DNA of 64,000 nt. It comes from Alentia gelatinosa. Its lineage: Eukaryota > Annelida > Polychaeta > Phyllodocida > Polynoidae. Both the position numbers and the translations under genes were made by a program. Below are positions 36,960 through 49,893 of the stretch, piece by piece (within the stretch, counting starts at the first letter, position 1; every line of letters begins with the position of its first letter). Location: positions 45,924,723-45,988,722 of the forward strand of contig OX465584.1 of NCBI GenBank assembly GCA_950022655.1. The letters run 5' to 3'. Below the pieces are notes generated by a model. It saw nothing but the letters and a program-made list of their open reading frames with translations, was not told where the DNA came from and ran no database searches.

Positions 36960-38985
36960 TAGTCAGGGGGCCAGTTCCCTGAAATCCTGTTATTTAAGGA
37001 GTTTCGTTCTAGTGAAGTATAGCAGCAATTTTATTGTATCAAATGAAAGCTAAGACTTTGGCCATTCCAGATCTGGTAGCCATTTTTCTGTAAATGTGTC
37101 CATTTGACCTTTTATTAGAGGTCAAAGGTCAAAGGACATCAACTTCAAGAGGGTTTTGAAATTGAGACATATTTTGTCTTTTCTCCAAGAGTACTAAGTT
37201 GATTTCTTAGATATTTGGTAAATATATTGAGACACCATAGAGTCATCAGCTTTTGTCACCATCTTGATTTTGATCAAGGTCAAGGTCACCAAATGTAATG
37301 TTTCCATCTAGAATTTCACCCAATTTCCTTTAAAGACTAACAATAGTTTCTGTAACTTATTCTAATATGCCTGTATTTCAACTTGAAATATATATCTAGA
37401 TACCTGACACCATACCCTAGTAAAGACCTAAAGATAGAATTCCCATCATGCACTATTAAGCCACAGCAAGGTCAAAGGTCAACATATATGTTCATCCAAA
37501 AGACCAACATAGGCCACTGCATTTCTCAAAAAGTATTTGGTGGATTTCTTAGATATTTAGCAAAATTATTAGGACACAATAGAGCTATTAGCCTGTGTCC
37601 CCTTCTTGATTTTTTTTCAAGGTCAAGGTCACCAAATGGAATGTTTCCTCCCAAAATTTCACAATATTTCCTATAAGGATTTACAATAGTTTCTATAACT
37701 TGTTCTAATATAGCTATATTTCAACTTGAATAATATATTTGGATACCTGGCACCATGCCCTAGCAATGGTCTAAAGCAAGTCTTCCCATCATATACCATA
37801 TTCAGTTAGAAATTGTAGTGTTTCTATAAATTGACTTAAAATACCTGTAATTTAACTTGCATCACATATTATAGAAATTTATAGAAACACTACAATTTCT
37901 AACTGAATATTTGGTCAAATTTTGAGAAAACATTCCTTTTAGTGAACTTGACCTTGGGAAAAATGTTTGATTGTTGAAGAATCTTAGAGTAACATGGAAT
38001 ATAAATCTTTGTGTCAAATATCTAAGAGATTGGTGATATATTCTTCAAGATATGACGAAATATGTTTCAACATCAGAGGCCTATGTATGAGCAGATACAG
38101 TGACCTTTGACCTCACTGTGGCTTACTGGTGCATGATAGGAAGACTTGCTTTAGACCTTTGCTAGGGCATGGTGCCGGGTATTCAAATATATTAATCAAG
38201 TTGAAATATAGCTATATTAGAACAAGTTATAGAAACTATTGTAAATCCTTATTTATATATATTTATATATTGTGAAATTTTGGGAGGAAACATTCCATTT
38301 GGTGACCTTGACCTTGAAAAAAATCAAGAAGGGGACACAGGCTAATAGCTCTATTGTGTCCTAATAATTTTGCTCAATATCTAAGAAATCCACCAAATAC
38401 TTTTTGAGAAATGAAAAAATATGTCTCAATTTCAGTGGCCTATGTTGGTCTTTTGTATGAACATATATGTTGACCTTTGACCTTGCTGTGGCTTAATAGT
38501 GCATGATGGGAATTCTATCTTTAGGTCTTTACTAGGGTATGGTGTCAGGTATCTAGATATATCATTCAAGTTGAAATACAGGCATATTAGAATAAGTTAC
38601 AGAAACTATTGTTAGTCTTTAAAGGAAATTGGGTGAAATTCTGGATGGAAACATTCCATTTGGTGACCTTGACCTTGATCAAAATCAAGATGGTGACAAA
38701 AGCTGATGACTCTATGGTGTCTCAATATATTTACCAAATATCTAAGAAATCAACTTAATACTCTTGGAGAAAAGAAGACAAACTATGTCTCAATTTCAAA
38801 ACCCTCTTAAAGTTGATGACCTTTGACCTTTGACCTCTAATAAAGGGTCAAATGGACACATTTACAGAAAAATGGCTACCAGATTTGGAATGGCCAAAGT
38901 CTTAGCTTTCATTTGATACAATAAAATTGCTGCTATACTTCCATGGAACGAAAAGCCACTTTTTCAGGGGCTGGCCCCCTGACTA
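36960..38985. mobile_element. 2-kb foldback element with nuclear-receptor-type repeats
   Basis: Two long inverted arms (36960-37833 and 37875-38985) surround a spacer of about 40 bases. The ends are inverted copies (TAGTCAGGGGGCCAG / CTGGCCCCCTGACTA), flanked by a 3-bp TTA duplication (36957-36959 and 38986-38988). Each arm is a tandem of units of about 340-370 bp, two on the left and three on the right. Each unit carries AGGTCAAAGGTCA (37129, 37469; reverse at 38101, 38471, 38817) and TCAAGGTCAAGGTCA (near 37278, 37618; reverse near 38296, 38660). No transposase. TTA duplications occur with PIF/Harbinger transposons (TWA), so a non-autonomous member is possible. Confidence 0.85.
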
Positions 38986-39540
38986 TTAAGCCCAGTTAAC
39001 AAATCCACAGGAGCGCAGAATGGAGCTACCAGGTCCAATTCTCAATTGGGATTAGCGCGGGTCACTGTGCACCAGCCGCACACATGGCCTGTATAACACT
39101 GGCGACGTGTACTGCATTCAGGCCACGTATGAGACCCGTGTTCAATGCTACAGATCAGGCTGGCCTGCCTCAAAGTCGGGGCGTCCTCAGCGCCCTGAGC
39201 ACTAGGATATAAGGCCAGAGACTCGGCAGGGTGATCCAATCAAGCATGGCATATAGGAGAGGGCACACACAGCCGTGGTCACTGACTTATGACATGTGTA
39301 TGGTTCACTGGCACTCTCAGACTCAGTGTGAGTTAGAATTAGTATAGGGTGAGGCTGATATGTACAACTACACAACATGCCATATTTGTTAGAGGGAGTA
39401 TAAGTTATACCTATAGTTATAAACTTGAATTGGACTATCATACTGTATAACTGTGTATGTGTGTTTTACCTGTGTCTGTGTGATTGTGTGTATGGTTGCA
39501 GCTATGACTCTATGAGCACATGTGTGTCCGTCACACAGAA

Positions 39541-39600
39541 TGTCAAGTCTAATTGAACAAATTGGACGTTAAACTACTCAAGCAAGCAAACAAACAAACA
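39541..39600 (+). repeat. SINE 3' tail (GGACGTTAAAC type)
   Basis: AAGTCTAATTGAACAAATTG followed by GACGTTAAACTACTCAAGC and a CAAA-repeat tail. Close match to the minus-strand copy at 3102-3152. A SINE body may extend upstream (39040-39540), but no A or B box was found. Confidence 0.65.
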
Positions 39601-40428
39601 CAGAATGCTGACCTGTGTGATTTTATGGGTGTGTACTATATCTGTGTATCTTTCTATCTTAGTCTGTGTATATGTGTCTGTCTGTTTTCCACTCTGGTTA
39701 TGTCCCACCACTACCTCTTTACACCAAACAATAGAGCTACCTTTTTAAATCATCACTAGGAGTAGTTCCCGTATTTCAGCTTTAAGGTACCGACTGACTG
39801 GTCTAGTGCACTGACGTTGCTTTCCACTGCTCGGCTTGCATACACGCCAGTAGTTAATGATGTTTGATGCTCTTTAAGCACCTTGTTCCTTTTCATAGAT
39901 GGTCACACTAGAGACGGCTTACTTTTAAGTCTATGCACTTGTAAAGCATAGCGATATGTTAAAAGAAGGAGGTATAGGTCTACCTACCCCATGGCGGCTG
40001 CGTGGCACATTTACCCCGCTCCCGGGACCTTGTTATGAAGCATGCCGTGGACGCGGAGAAGTAAAACGTAGAGACAGCCTCTTCTAGGCTGCCGTTGTAG
40101 TTAAACTCTTTTATGTCTAGGCGTGCCAGTCTCATATATATATTGTAGTTCTGTCGCTTGAATATCGCTTAGATATTTACTTTTAAACACTAACTTCTCC
40201 CGTTTTCGGGGGATGGCACAACCTACAACATGCAGTGGTCAAATGGCAATACATAAAAAGATAGTCCTATACTAACAAATTGGACGTTAAACTACCAAAA
40301 CAAACAACCAAACACTATCCGTTTGCTATTTTTAAACGAAAACAAAGAGAACTATATGGCTACTGTTTCGCTGGAGCCCATATTGTCTGTGTCTTTCATT
40401 TAGACTGCCAGGGCAGTAACAACCACTT
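39601..40428. other. Intergenic with a second SINE tail
   Basis: No gene seen. At 40275-40313 is another tail, ACAAATTGGACGTTAAACTA followed by CCAAAACAAAC. Confidence 0.5.
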
Positions 40429-40690
40429 ACATGCCGGACATTATTGCCTCTAATCATACTCCCTGGTGTGTTAGTTGCATAATGGTCCTCGTTTCCTACC
40501 GGAGACCCACGTGTCGTGTGTGCGTCTGGCAGAGTGTAGATACCATCACCTGACAGTCTCCGATAACCACTTCTTGTCGTAAGCTCCCCACTAGACCCAC
40601 TCCAGTCAGACGTATCTTTTGTCTCCTCAGAAGTGGTTCTTATCAAAAGCTTGGGACAGAGTGACAACGATTGTTGAGCCCAACCTCCCC
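40429..40690 (-). CDS. Unrecognised candidate exon
   Basis: A minus-strand open stretch translating to a Ser/Thr/Gly/Arg-rich sequence (for example SGYRRLSGDGIYTLPDAHTT). It is bounded by a CCTTCAG acceptor-like site near 40691 and a GGCAT-GTAAGT donor-like site near 40432. I do not recognise the protein. It could be a cytoplasmic-tail exon of an unidentified gene or a chance frame. Confidence 0.2.
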
Positions 40691-41499
40691 TGAAGGCAAA
40701 CAGGGTAGTTTCGTGCTCTACCATTGTCTATGTATGCGTGTGTATCGATTACGTATGTATATGTGTATGTGAGAAGGGGATGTTTCAACTATAAATTTCA
40801 TTATTCAATAATATTAAAAAAACAACTCTAGAACTGTATTATACTAGTGATTGCCAGCGCTAACGATTCAAGAAAGATAAGGAGGGGCTCAACAATCGTT
40901 GCAATTACATATACTACTAAGTTAATGAAGTATGTATAGGGCACAGAATGATGATTATCATTATTATTTCATCTTAATTCCCCCCAGAAGAGTGATGCAG
41001 TCCAGTGCGACCCGGGAAGATGGTGCCGCTGTAGTCGGGACACGACCGCTGTAATCAGCTGTTATAATCTACTGATAGCTGCACCCTCTACCTAGTATTT
41101 TGTTTGATGTCGGGAGCAAGATGGCGGCCTCGAGGCCTGAACAGCTAAATACAATATATTGCGGACGAAGCGATAGTAATGTCGAGGTACGAAGTGAATA
41201 TACTATTCAGAAAGGAATGGCGATGAATAGGTGATGGAGGGTGAGGAGCGATAACAATTGCGTCTGTTAGGGATCTTATTGCACAGCGTGTATCATGTTT
41301 ATCCCTACGGCCCCAGTGCAGATATATTTCTTGTGTATAGACTGGTGTAGTTGTACTGTTTGCATCCATTCCAGCATAGGCCTTATCTTGGCGAGCAGAG
41401 TGCAAGGCTCTTTTACTTACCGACTGACTGGTTGTACTATACTGTGCACTACACTCTTTCCGGAAATCCTCTCTAATCGCAGGAGTTGAAATCCTCTCT

Positions 41500-42226
41500 G
41501 GAGACATACTTGCCTGGCTGTACAGGTTGAGTCGTCACTGAGTAAGTCTGGCTATACAGGTTGGAGCCGCCTCTCAAAGAGATTGTCTGGCCACCTCTGG
41601 CCACACAGGATACGCCCATATCTGTTTCCGCAGACAGATTATCTGGCCATTGAGGTTCCTGCCATTGCTGCAGAAAGATTGTCAGGCCATACAGGTTACA
41701 ACATTACAGACAAACTTTCTTGCTGTAAAGGTTCCTCCCAATTCGCTGCACAGGTAACGACCCAGTCTCAATACTCAGGTTGCACCCTTCGTTATGTACG
41801 GACCAGTCTTGAAACACAGGTTGCATTACCGTCTGCAGACATGTCTCTCTTGCCATACAGGTTGCATCCCTTCTCTGTTTACAAACCCGTCTTGCCATAC
41901 ATGTTGCGCACGTCTATGCTTTCAGACATATTTTGCCAAACATGTTCCACCCCTCTCTGTATACAGATCTGTCTTACCATAGTTGTTCCATCCCTCTTTG
42001 ATTAGATTCCCATCTTGCCATACATGTTGTATGCCTCTCTGTTTACATACCCATCTTGCCATACATGTTGTATCCCGCTATGAAACAGACCCATCTTGCC
42101 CTACATGTTGTATCCCCCTATGATTACAGACTGATCATGCCATACATGTTGTATCCCTCTCTGTTTACAGACACGAATTGCCACACAGGCTTCATCTCTG
42201 TGTGTATAGACGAGTCTGGCAGTACA
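41500..42226 (+). repeat. 41-bp minisatellite, left block
   Basis: About 17 diverged units. The best-kept reads CTTGCCATACATGTTGTATC followed by CCTCTCTGTTTACAGACCCAT and recurs every 41 bases (for example 42013, 42054, 42095, 42136). Units toward 41500 are more diverged. Because 41 is not a multiple of three, reading frames here shift between units and are not genes. Confidence 0.85.
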
Positions 42227-42534
42227 GGGACCTCTTTCACTAGTTTCATGACATGTCTGTGACACCATACAGACATTGGGGTTGTCTAGTTTCGTGACAA
42301 CACAAGTAGCTGCCATTAGGTAAAGACAGACACCAAACATAAGAATTAGACAAATCTACAGGTCATCGACCTGTTTCACTAGTTTCATGACAAAAGTTCT
42401 AGACAGACATAAAAAGCGGCACCAACAGTGCAAGCAAGAACGGCCAAAAGAAGTCTAATGTCTAGTTCTTATGAAACCGGACACACCATCTAGACGTCTT
42501 CTAGACATGTCACAAAACTAGTGAAACAGGTCCC
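42227..42534. mobile_element. Inverted-repeat element inserted in the minisatellite
   Basis: The ends are inverted: left GGGACCTCTTTCACTAGTTT, right (reverse complement) GGGACCTGTTTCACTAGTTT, both continuing TGACATGTCT. A third copy of the motif lies inside near 42369. No coding capacity. Minisatellite units resume on the right at AGGTTGCACCCC. Confidence 0.75.
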
Positions 42535-42665
42535 AGGTTGCACCCCTCTCTTCATACAGACCCTTCTTGTCGTACAAGTTGCACCCCTCTCTGTTCGCAG
42601 ACCCGACTCACCACGCTGGTTGCACCCCTCTCCTCACACAGACTGCCGGGCTGTACAGGTGGGCG
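42535..42665 (+). repeat. 41-bp minisatellite, right block
   Basis: Three units continue after the inserted element (AGGTTGCACCCCTCTCTTCA then TACAGACCCTTCTTGTCGTAC, and so on) before fading near 42665. Confidence 0.8.
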
Positions 42666-45600
42666 GGGACAGGTGTGTCGGAGACCCAACTCGACCTTGA
42701 TCCGGGGTCAGGCCGCCTGCAGCTGGGCCGTCCTCTCGGTGACCCGCGCGCCCATCAATAGCCAGCCTGGCCGTGCCCTAACGAGCCCCAACCCAGGCAC
42801 TGATGGATCACCTGTACCCGCCACCCCGCGTGTCACTGCTCCAGCTCCTGAACGCTGTTTTTCTCTCTCCTGGAGAGAAATCCGTCAGCATTCCACTAAC
42901 CAGAAAGACAGTGAACGTGAGCTTAGTCTCTACACCCATGGTTTGGAGTGTCAGGATTTCCATGGTGTGTTTTTTTGGGGGGGAGTTGGGTAAGCGGAAT
43001 ACAGGGTGTGGCTCTATACGCCCCTATTCGGCCATGGGCATTTAAAACTAGAAGATAAATACATTCGTCATACGTGTACCACCTCATTCCTTAACACATA
43101 GTGGATAGTTATATGACATCATAATGATTGATCATCAGATGACGACGGATGATATCAATTTGTGTCGGAGGCAGTGCAGAGGGTGTTCAGGAATGTCAGG
43201 ACTCTCTGGGGAAGCAGCACAGAGGAAGCTTAGCAATGTTGGAGAATCTTACCTCGATTTACCTCCTGTCCAACCACGGAATATGACCCGAACTGTATAC
43301 TATTTACTCTTCGGTCGAACCATGGTATAGGCTAAGATTCTCCTCTCTAAGCACAGAGAGTGCATCCCTAAATACATCGGAGCTAGTTCTAGATCCTGAG
43401 GGAGATTGTTATTAGAAAGTGAATGGCATGGCATGTCTCCAGTTGACGTGCCTCAGACAAATTATAGTTAATTAACTTTGTGTTTCTGCTCAGAGAGGAC
43501 AGACAACTATAGCCATCTTTCTTGATCTTTCCGTGATGGATGATAGGAGAAACAAAGGAGGTCAAAAGAAACACGTTAGAATAGATGGTAGATGTAAGCA
43601 AGACCCTCGACCACCACTTACTAAACTCGACCCATACCAGAGACACGTAAAATTAATTGATGTAAACTGATGGCTTAGCTAGTACCTTACCTTCTACTAT
43701 AATGAGAAAAATCATGAATACAAAAAAACATAAGTATTTCTCCAACTGTTGTTGTTATATATGGGGATTTATTTCCAGCTTCCCATTCATATTACAAAGA
43801 AAGAGGAAAGTGCACGACTTGTGTGTACAATTTTTGTTAAATAAAATGTGACCGAGGTTTTTCTGATAATGTGGGGGAGCAGGGTTAATGGTGAAGCTAG
43901 TATCACGAATTAAACCTAGGATTTAAAGGCCCACTAGAAATATGGCCACCCGATTCCACCCCCATCACTAATCGACAGCTTGCTGCTGTGCCTGCAGCAG
44001 CAATGCTGCATGATGAAGTGATCCTGGAGTGTATTTTTATTCACTGCAGCCACAATCTGTGTCTGGAGCACTCCCTTCACTGCACCGCATTCACAACAGC
44101 ATAAAGAGTCCTTAGCCTAATTTTCTACCCGATTTACTCGATTATTACTGCTACCCATGTTCAGTTAGTGCTCGAGGAGGTATGCTGTGAAGATGTCTGG
44201 AGGAAAGGCATGGTTCGAAACCGCTAGTTGGCTCGATAAATATTCATGCCATAGCGACCGGCAGCTGAAGCCTGACACTCCAGATGATGACCTTTAACTA
44301 TTTTCCTAACCAATCTTCCTATCCAATATAGACAGGAATGTGTCAGCTGTGAAGCAGGGGCCCGTTGAATAGTTCAGGCTCATTCATAAATACTATTTTC
44401 TCTACTCCAACAAAACCCATGGGCAATCTGGGTAGAGTTAATTCACGACTTATAAATGACCTTCTGTTGACTAGGACTGCCTTAAGCGGGTGTTCTACCA
44501 TTCCGGCGATGAGTGCCACGTCGTCATAGTTTATAGTGTACGAACCCAACAACCTGGTCGGTGCCTGAAGCCGCTGAGTGGTAACCAGCCGGCAACCGGA
44601 AGGTAACCAGTGTAGCCTAATTTATCAGTTTTGATGGTTCATCAAAAGTTCATGACCAGTTCATGGCAATATGGCCGCTGCTGCTGGGTGTGTGGGGCCG
44701 GTTTAAAAGTACGGGCGGCGCGCGCCGGCCGCCATAGGGCGCCGTTTGGCACACGTTTCATGCCATTTTTCATGCCGTTTCGTTGAACACACGCTTCAGC
44801 AAACAAGCTTGAATATTACGATAACCCTCGTACAAGGTCCCCTTGTGTCCTGCAATTCTATATACATAACTTACTCAACAGTCCCCAGATACCGCTGATA
44901 TGATGACTTATCCAGAGCCAATGTCCCACAATGTCCCTGGTTGAATTCAACATATTCAAACTTGTTTAGGAAGGTTTCTCTATACAATAGTCATTCTTCA
45001 GTGTACCTAATATGTAGATCGCAGTTTCCTTATCTGAAAATATTTGATACAAATGGGACTTTGGAGCTGCACTTCAGTTCTAATGTGTCGACGCGACGCT
45101 GCCCAATTGGTATCCAGTGTTCTCCATTGGTGCTTATAGTCTTTACAAGTTTTCTGTCATGTGTCACAAGCTACCCGTGAGACACGAGGGCGACAATATG
45201 AGTGGAATACAGTCGAGTTTTTGTAAAATCGTCCTTGCCTTATGTTATATATCTGACGCTTTTTAGTACACCTAGCACACATCCATGTTTCATGCTCGCG
45301 CCTTCATAAATAATCTATTTAGGTTATTTCTCTGAACAGAAATGAACCCTTGTCACCTTTGACGGTTTGGCCGTAATTGAATAGTGAAGTACATGTCTGT
45401 ATTTTTACCTATGCTAGACACGGTTTAGCTGTGCTTTGATTCACCCCTATACCCCTGTGGATACACGTCATGTGGCTCATTACAGTGCTGTGCTTCATCA
45501 TGCCTACTTTACCATTCCGGTCATCAATTCGATGTCAGAGCAGAAACAGTCCATCCTTGCTCTCATTCCGGTTGTGCTGTCAGTAGAGATTAACAAAATA

Positions 45601-47137
45601 CTGCGTTGATTCCACGAGGGAGTTGGGGTGTACACTCTAACGGGCTGTTTTTCTCTTAACATTATATCTATATTATGATAATTTTCTAGTTGCGCTATAA
45701 AGGAGAACCCAGAACCCCCCTCCCCCCCCCCCCAAAAAAAAGGATCATGCTATTGAACTTTAATATATAAACACAAAGATGTCCAGAATAGTTGAGGGGG
45801 TCGCACATTATTGTAATTCACCAAAGGCTGGTGCCCTTATGTTGGAGCGGGATCCACACCTTCTGATTTCGTTATAATTTCTTAGGTTGGGGTTCGAAAG
45901 TGGGATCCACACCATTCGAATTCTTCAACAAATTGATTATGTAAACCCAGCGCTCGAGACTCGAATGTGGCATGCGATTCTGTACTACTTTGAAACTTTG
46001 TCTCCCCGAGATAGAATTCAAGGTTGGTCTCGTAAATTGCGTATCAAACGAACGTTATAAAGTAAAACCCGGACCTAGCTGGGACACCTTGACCGAATGG
46101 CAGATATAACGAGTTTAATTACCCCTTTTTAGAGCCCTGCACAACATGCGATGAGGCATCATCCGATGTGAAATCAATTGAGGATGAATGGTATTTGAGT
46201 GTTTCCTTTCTCGTTCATTTACATGCGGCCATTATTTAGATAGCTTTGTCCGTATACACTAAGATTATCTTCAGGAACCCCATTTTACCATATCTACATA
46301 GCCTGGTATTATAACATTGATTTTGCTGATGAACCGATATTATCGATAATATAATGTCACAGTAATAACACAGATAGTCTGAATATGTGATTAAACGCAG
46401 TGAGCGTTATAAACTCGGTTGCTGTGGTCATATTCACCGTATCCTTGTTGGCCATACAGGGCTGGTTGACGCAAAGATCCAATGTCTATTTCACTCCCCA
46501 TTGACTCTGCACGATTCTCCATCTCCCACTCCATTCCTGTCAGGTTCTCTACGATCCATCAGGCCACTTTGTCAGTGCGAGCAGCACCCCATTCAGAACT
46601 AACATACACGGATGTCGCTCCTTTCCCACTGTCTTCCATCATTTGAACATACTTCTCATACGTGATGTGATTTCAACAAAAACAGTCACGAGTCGCAAAA
46701 TGATAAAAACGAAAAAGAATTTGGGCGTTGCAATGTGAAGTGTCGTTCGTGTTTGAATGCTAAGTTTTGCTAAAGGAAAACCAGTATGTCTAAATCGAAA
46801 CTTTGTAAAGAACGATTGGAAAATATAAAAAATGTAGAAAAACCATCATCACCCTTTTTACCATAACATCCCTGCTGCAAGACACGTGCCATGATATATG
46901 TTTTTGTTTGTTTTTGTTTGTTTTTGTCCTTTTTTTTGCCTGCCACATCGTATGTACATCTGTCTGGCCAGATGTTCCAGATGCTCGTGATGGATAAATC
47001 ATTTGATTCTCAGTTTTATCCTACCCCTCATATAAATCTCCATAGACTTAACATGGTGTAACTGTATGCCACGGTTATGGCATAAAATATTTATATGCCA
47101 CTGGTGACATATGAAGTTAAAAATATGTAACAGGGTA
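42666..47137. other. Intergenic, no gene recognised
   Basis: A GC-rich start (42670-42870) has no clear product. At about 44358 a GGGGCCCGTTGAATAGTTCA stretch resembles the end of the 26993-27150 element. An inverted pair TTTTATCCTACCC / GGGTAGGATAAAA lies at 47013 and 47133. Confidence 0.45.
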
Positions 47138-47302
47138 GGATAAAATCTAAACATCACTCAATTTCATATAATTGTTTATATGGCATTCATTGTCTTCCGC
47201 AACAGATATCACTAAGCTCCGCTTCGTGATATCTTGCCGCGAAGACAACTCATGCCAAATAAATAATCATATGAAATTTCGTGATGTTTCATGATAATAT
47301 CC
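47138..47302. mobile_element. 165-bp hairpin element
   Basis: Two inverted arms of about 70 bases (starting GGATAAAATCTAAACATCAC; reverse complement of the right starts GGATATTATCATGAAACATC) meet at AGATATCAC / GTGATATCT around a 13-base loop. Arms match at about five bases in six. This is the shape of a small foldback MITE. Confidence 0.7.
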
Positions 47303-49872
47303 TTTATCACCCCTCCTTCTCTATAGCTACTGCTTAGTGCGGCTAACCCGTCGGTCAGTGCGGGAAAGTAGGGAGTGGTGCACAACCTCTCAGCCCGAGG
47401 TTGGCTGGCTGGGTGGAAGGATGTAGGACTGTCTGGTTGGCTGGGTGCCAGCTGTGTTATAGCAATGACCCACTGAATAGATAACGCCTTCTAATTCTTT
47501 ACTTCTGGAATTCCACAGTCATCCATCAATAATGGACGTACTATTTGTTCCTATTTAGAAATAGTTACAACAATACATTAACAGTCTGTATACAGTTAAC
47601 TAGGGGATTCTAATAGCAGCTATATGTTTCTTTTAACCTGATAGTGCACCATACAAGGCATACAGGGCGGTGCCAGAAATGTGATTACAGGCGCCTATCT
47701 CAGAGAGTGGTGGAATGGCTGGTGGGGTATAGGATTGCTAACTGCAGGGTCCGTATTCTGTTGCCGGTTGTTCCACTTTGTTACATTGATTTCCTCATCT
47801 CAATCTCGCTGTTTAATATTGGTACTTACCACAAGAGGTAATATATTTTCTCATAGATATTTAGCGTGACAAAAATCTACACAATAAATAGCGCCGATTG
47901 CTCGATGATATTTAGTTAATGAATGGAATAATCAGAAGCAGATAATGGCCTGCACAGAGCCTGAAACCGAATTAAGACAATGCAGACATTGGCATGTCTA
48001 TCCAGACCTGGATAGGTATGGGAAGGACTCTGGTGCAATTGCTGACCCATAGAATACGATTGAGGACAACATGATAGGTGGTGGGATGGTTAAAGAATGG
48101 GTAGTTTTATGTAGAAATATACATGGTGAACACACCATTCAGCTGTGTTTGATGAAACGTTGCACGATCCCGACCCCAGACCTATACCACCCTTGTCTGC
48201 GGCTCAAACGTTCTGGCTGGACCGCTGAAAGCTGTCTTGATTTCGAATTCATATTTTCAGGACCCCGTGAATATTGACTATCTGAGCGAAAAGGAAGATC
48301 ACTGTGTGTTTGTTGTCCTCTTTCACTTTATAGCTGTTTTTATTGACGGTTTTACAGGAGAGGGAAGGGGGCTCGCCATGGTGGATAGTGAAAGGTTATG
48401 CTAAATCACAGATGGCAACGTAATTGTTCCACCAGGCCGTTTTTGGTCCACGGTGCAAGGAGATCATTCCTCGATAGAAAATATGTGCAGGGATGTCATT
48501 CATTGACTTGAGTTGTCTTCTTGGTTCATTCGTTGCCATATTTCACAGCCGATTCTGCACGGCAAAGGTTTTAGAATTTTGCCGAGAAATTCGCAAAACG
48601 ATCAGGATGGAATGGTCCATTTCGTGTCTCAGCGCAGGGAGGGGGTAACTAGTAGGAGCAGTCCAAGTGCCAGAGATAGGGGTCAACGGATGGAGGAATT
48701 TTGGACTGATAGATTTGAAATATACCCTTTTTGTTGTGCTTGGTTTGCAATAAGGCACCTGTCATGACTCTCTTTAACCTAGTAGGGGCCGTTTGCTGTG
48801 AGGTAAATGTATCTTCAAAACATGGAGCCTACAAATGGTCTACTTCCGGTTTCCACGACATCGTACCTATTAGCTCCAGTGGTCCTACCAGGGGCCACCA
48901 CCGACACTTTCGTAGCAACAGGTCGAGATCGGGTCAAGTTTTCCTGGTGGAAAAAATCAATCCGTACGCGATCTAGCTCGTCAATGAACGTGAGCAGGTG
49001 AAATCCAGCCTGGCACTATAAGTTTTTACCACAATCCATAGTTGCAAGAAATCGCGTCTGTGGAATACCCGCTTTAAGTAATCAGTTTTAAGTATTGTCC
49101 ACCCCTGGAGAAGGCCACCCTCCCCTGGCTGAAGGAACTGACGTGCTGGAAGAGGGGGTATGAGAAAGGTTATAGTGATCAGCTTGAAGCAATCGGATGT
49201 TTGTCACTGGAGGGCCTGTGGTAGGCGTGCTGTGTGTGCTGGGGTAGGGGTATGAGCTGGGTTATGGCGATCAGCTTTAAGTGCTGGTATGTCCATCTCT
49301 GGTAGTGCTGCATTAGAGGCGCTGGCTGGGTCTGGGGAGAAATGAGGAGTGTTGCATGGCTTACGGTGGTGTGAGGCAATGCATTAGTCTAGCAGAGTTA
49401 CAGGAGGCGGAGGTGAATTGACAGTTAGCTTGCATTATGTATGAAGGTCTGCTGGACTTTGGTCACTGACTGGTGGTGGCTTTGTGCCCGATGTCTGCGA
49501 TATATAGACCTAGCCCGAGCAGCTACCTTCCCTAACCGTGCTATGGGGAGGTTACAGACACCATTTATCCTTGGATTACATAGCTATAATGGCTTAGTAG
49601 CTGAGTCTCTTTGTCTAGTGCTATTGTCCGTATTTCTATAGATAACTTCTATCGATACAAAATAGGGCTTTAAAAAAAGATGTTTTGAGAAGTACATAGT
49701 AAAATTGAATTATAGAACAAGAAGTTATGTATAAGATATATGAACTGGTAGATAACGTGTTCATTCCAGGGGAAGGTCAGGTCAGGTAATGATATAATCA
49801 AATGATTTAGATAAAATTAAAACAATTACAAACGGTTAATGATAAATCTGGTTGCCGCTCATATGGCTATTC
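47303..49872. other. Intergenic, nothing recognised
   Basis: No gene, RNA or structured repeat that I can support. Confidence 0.5.
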
Positions 49873-49893
49873 GAGAATGTAGATAGCTATTAT
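49873..49893. repeat. Target-site duplication, left copy
   Basis: GAGAATGTAGATAGCTATTAT, 21 bases (first 20: GAGAATGTAGATAGCTATTA), recurs at 57636-57656 with one A-to-G change. The pair brackets the whole Penelope composite. Confidence 0.75.

Noticed and set aside
41583..42005. A 140-residue plus-strand frame
   Set aside because: It is a translation of the 41-bp minisatellite; the period is not a multiple of three and the sequence has no protein-like conservation.
41500..42665. A CRISPR-like array
   Set aside because: The units are contiguous and diverged with no unique spacers, and the genome is eukaryotic, so it is a minisatellite.
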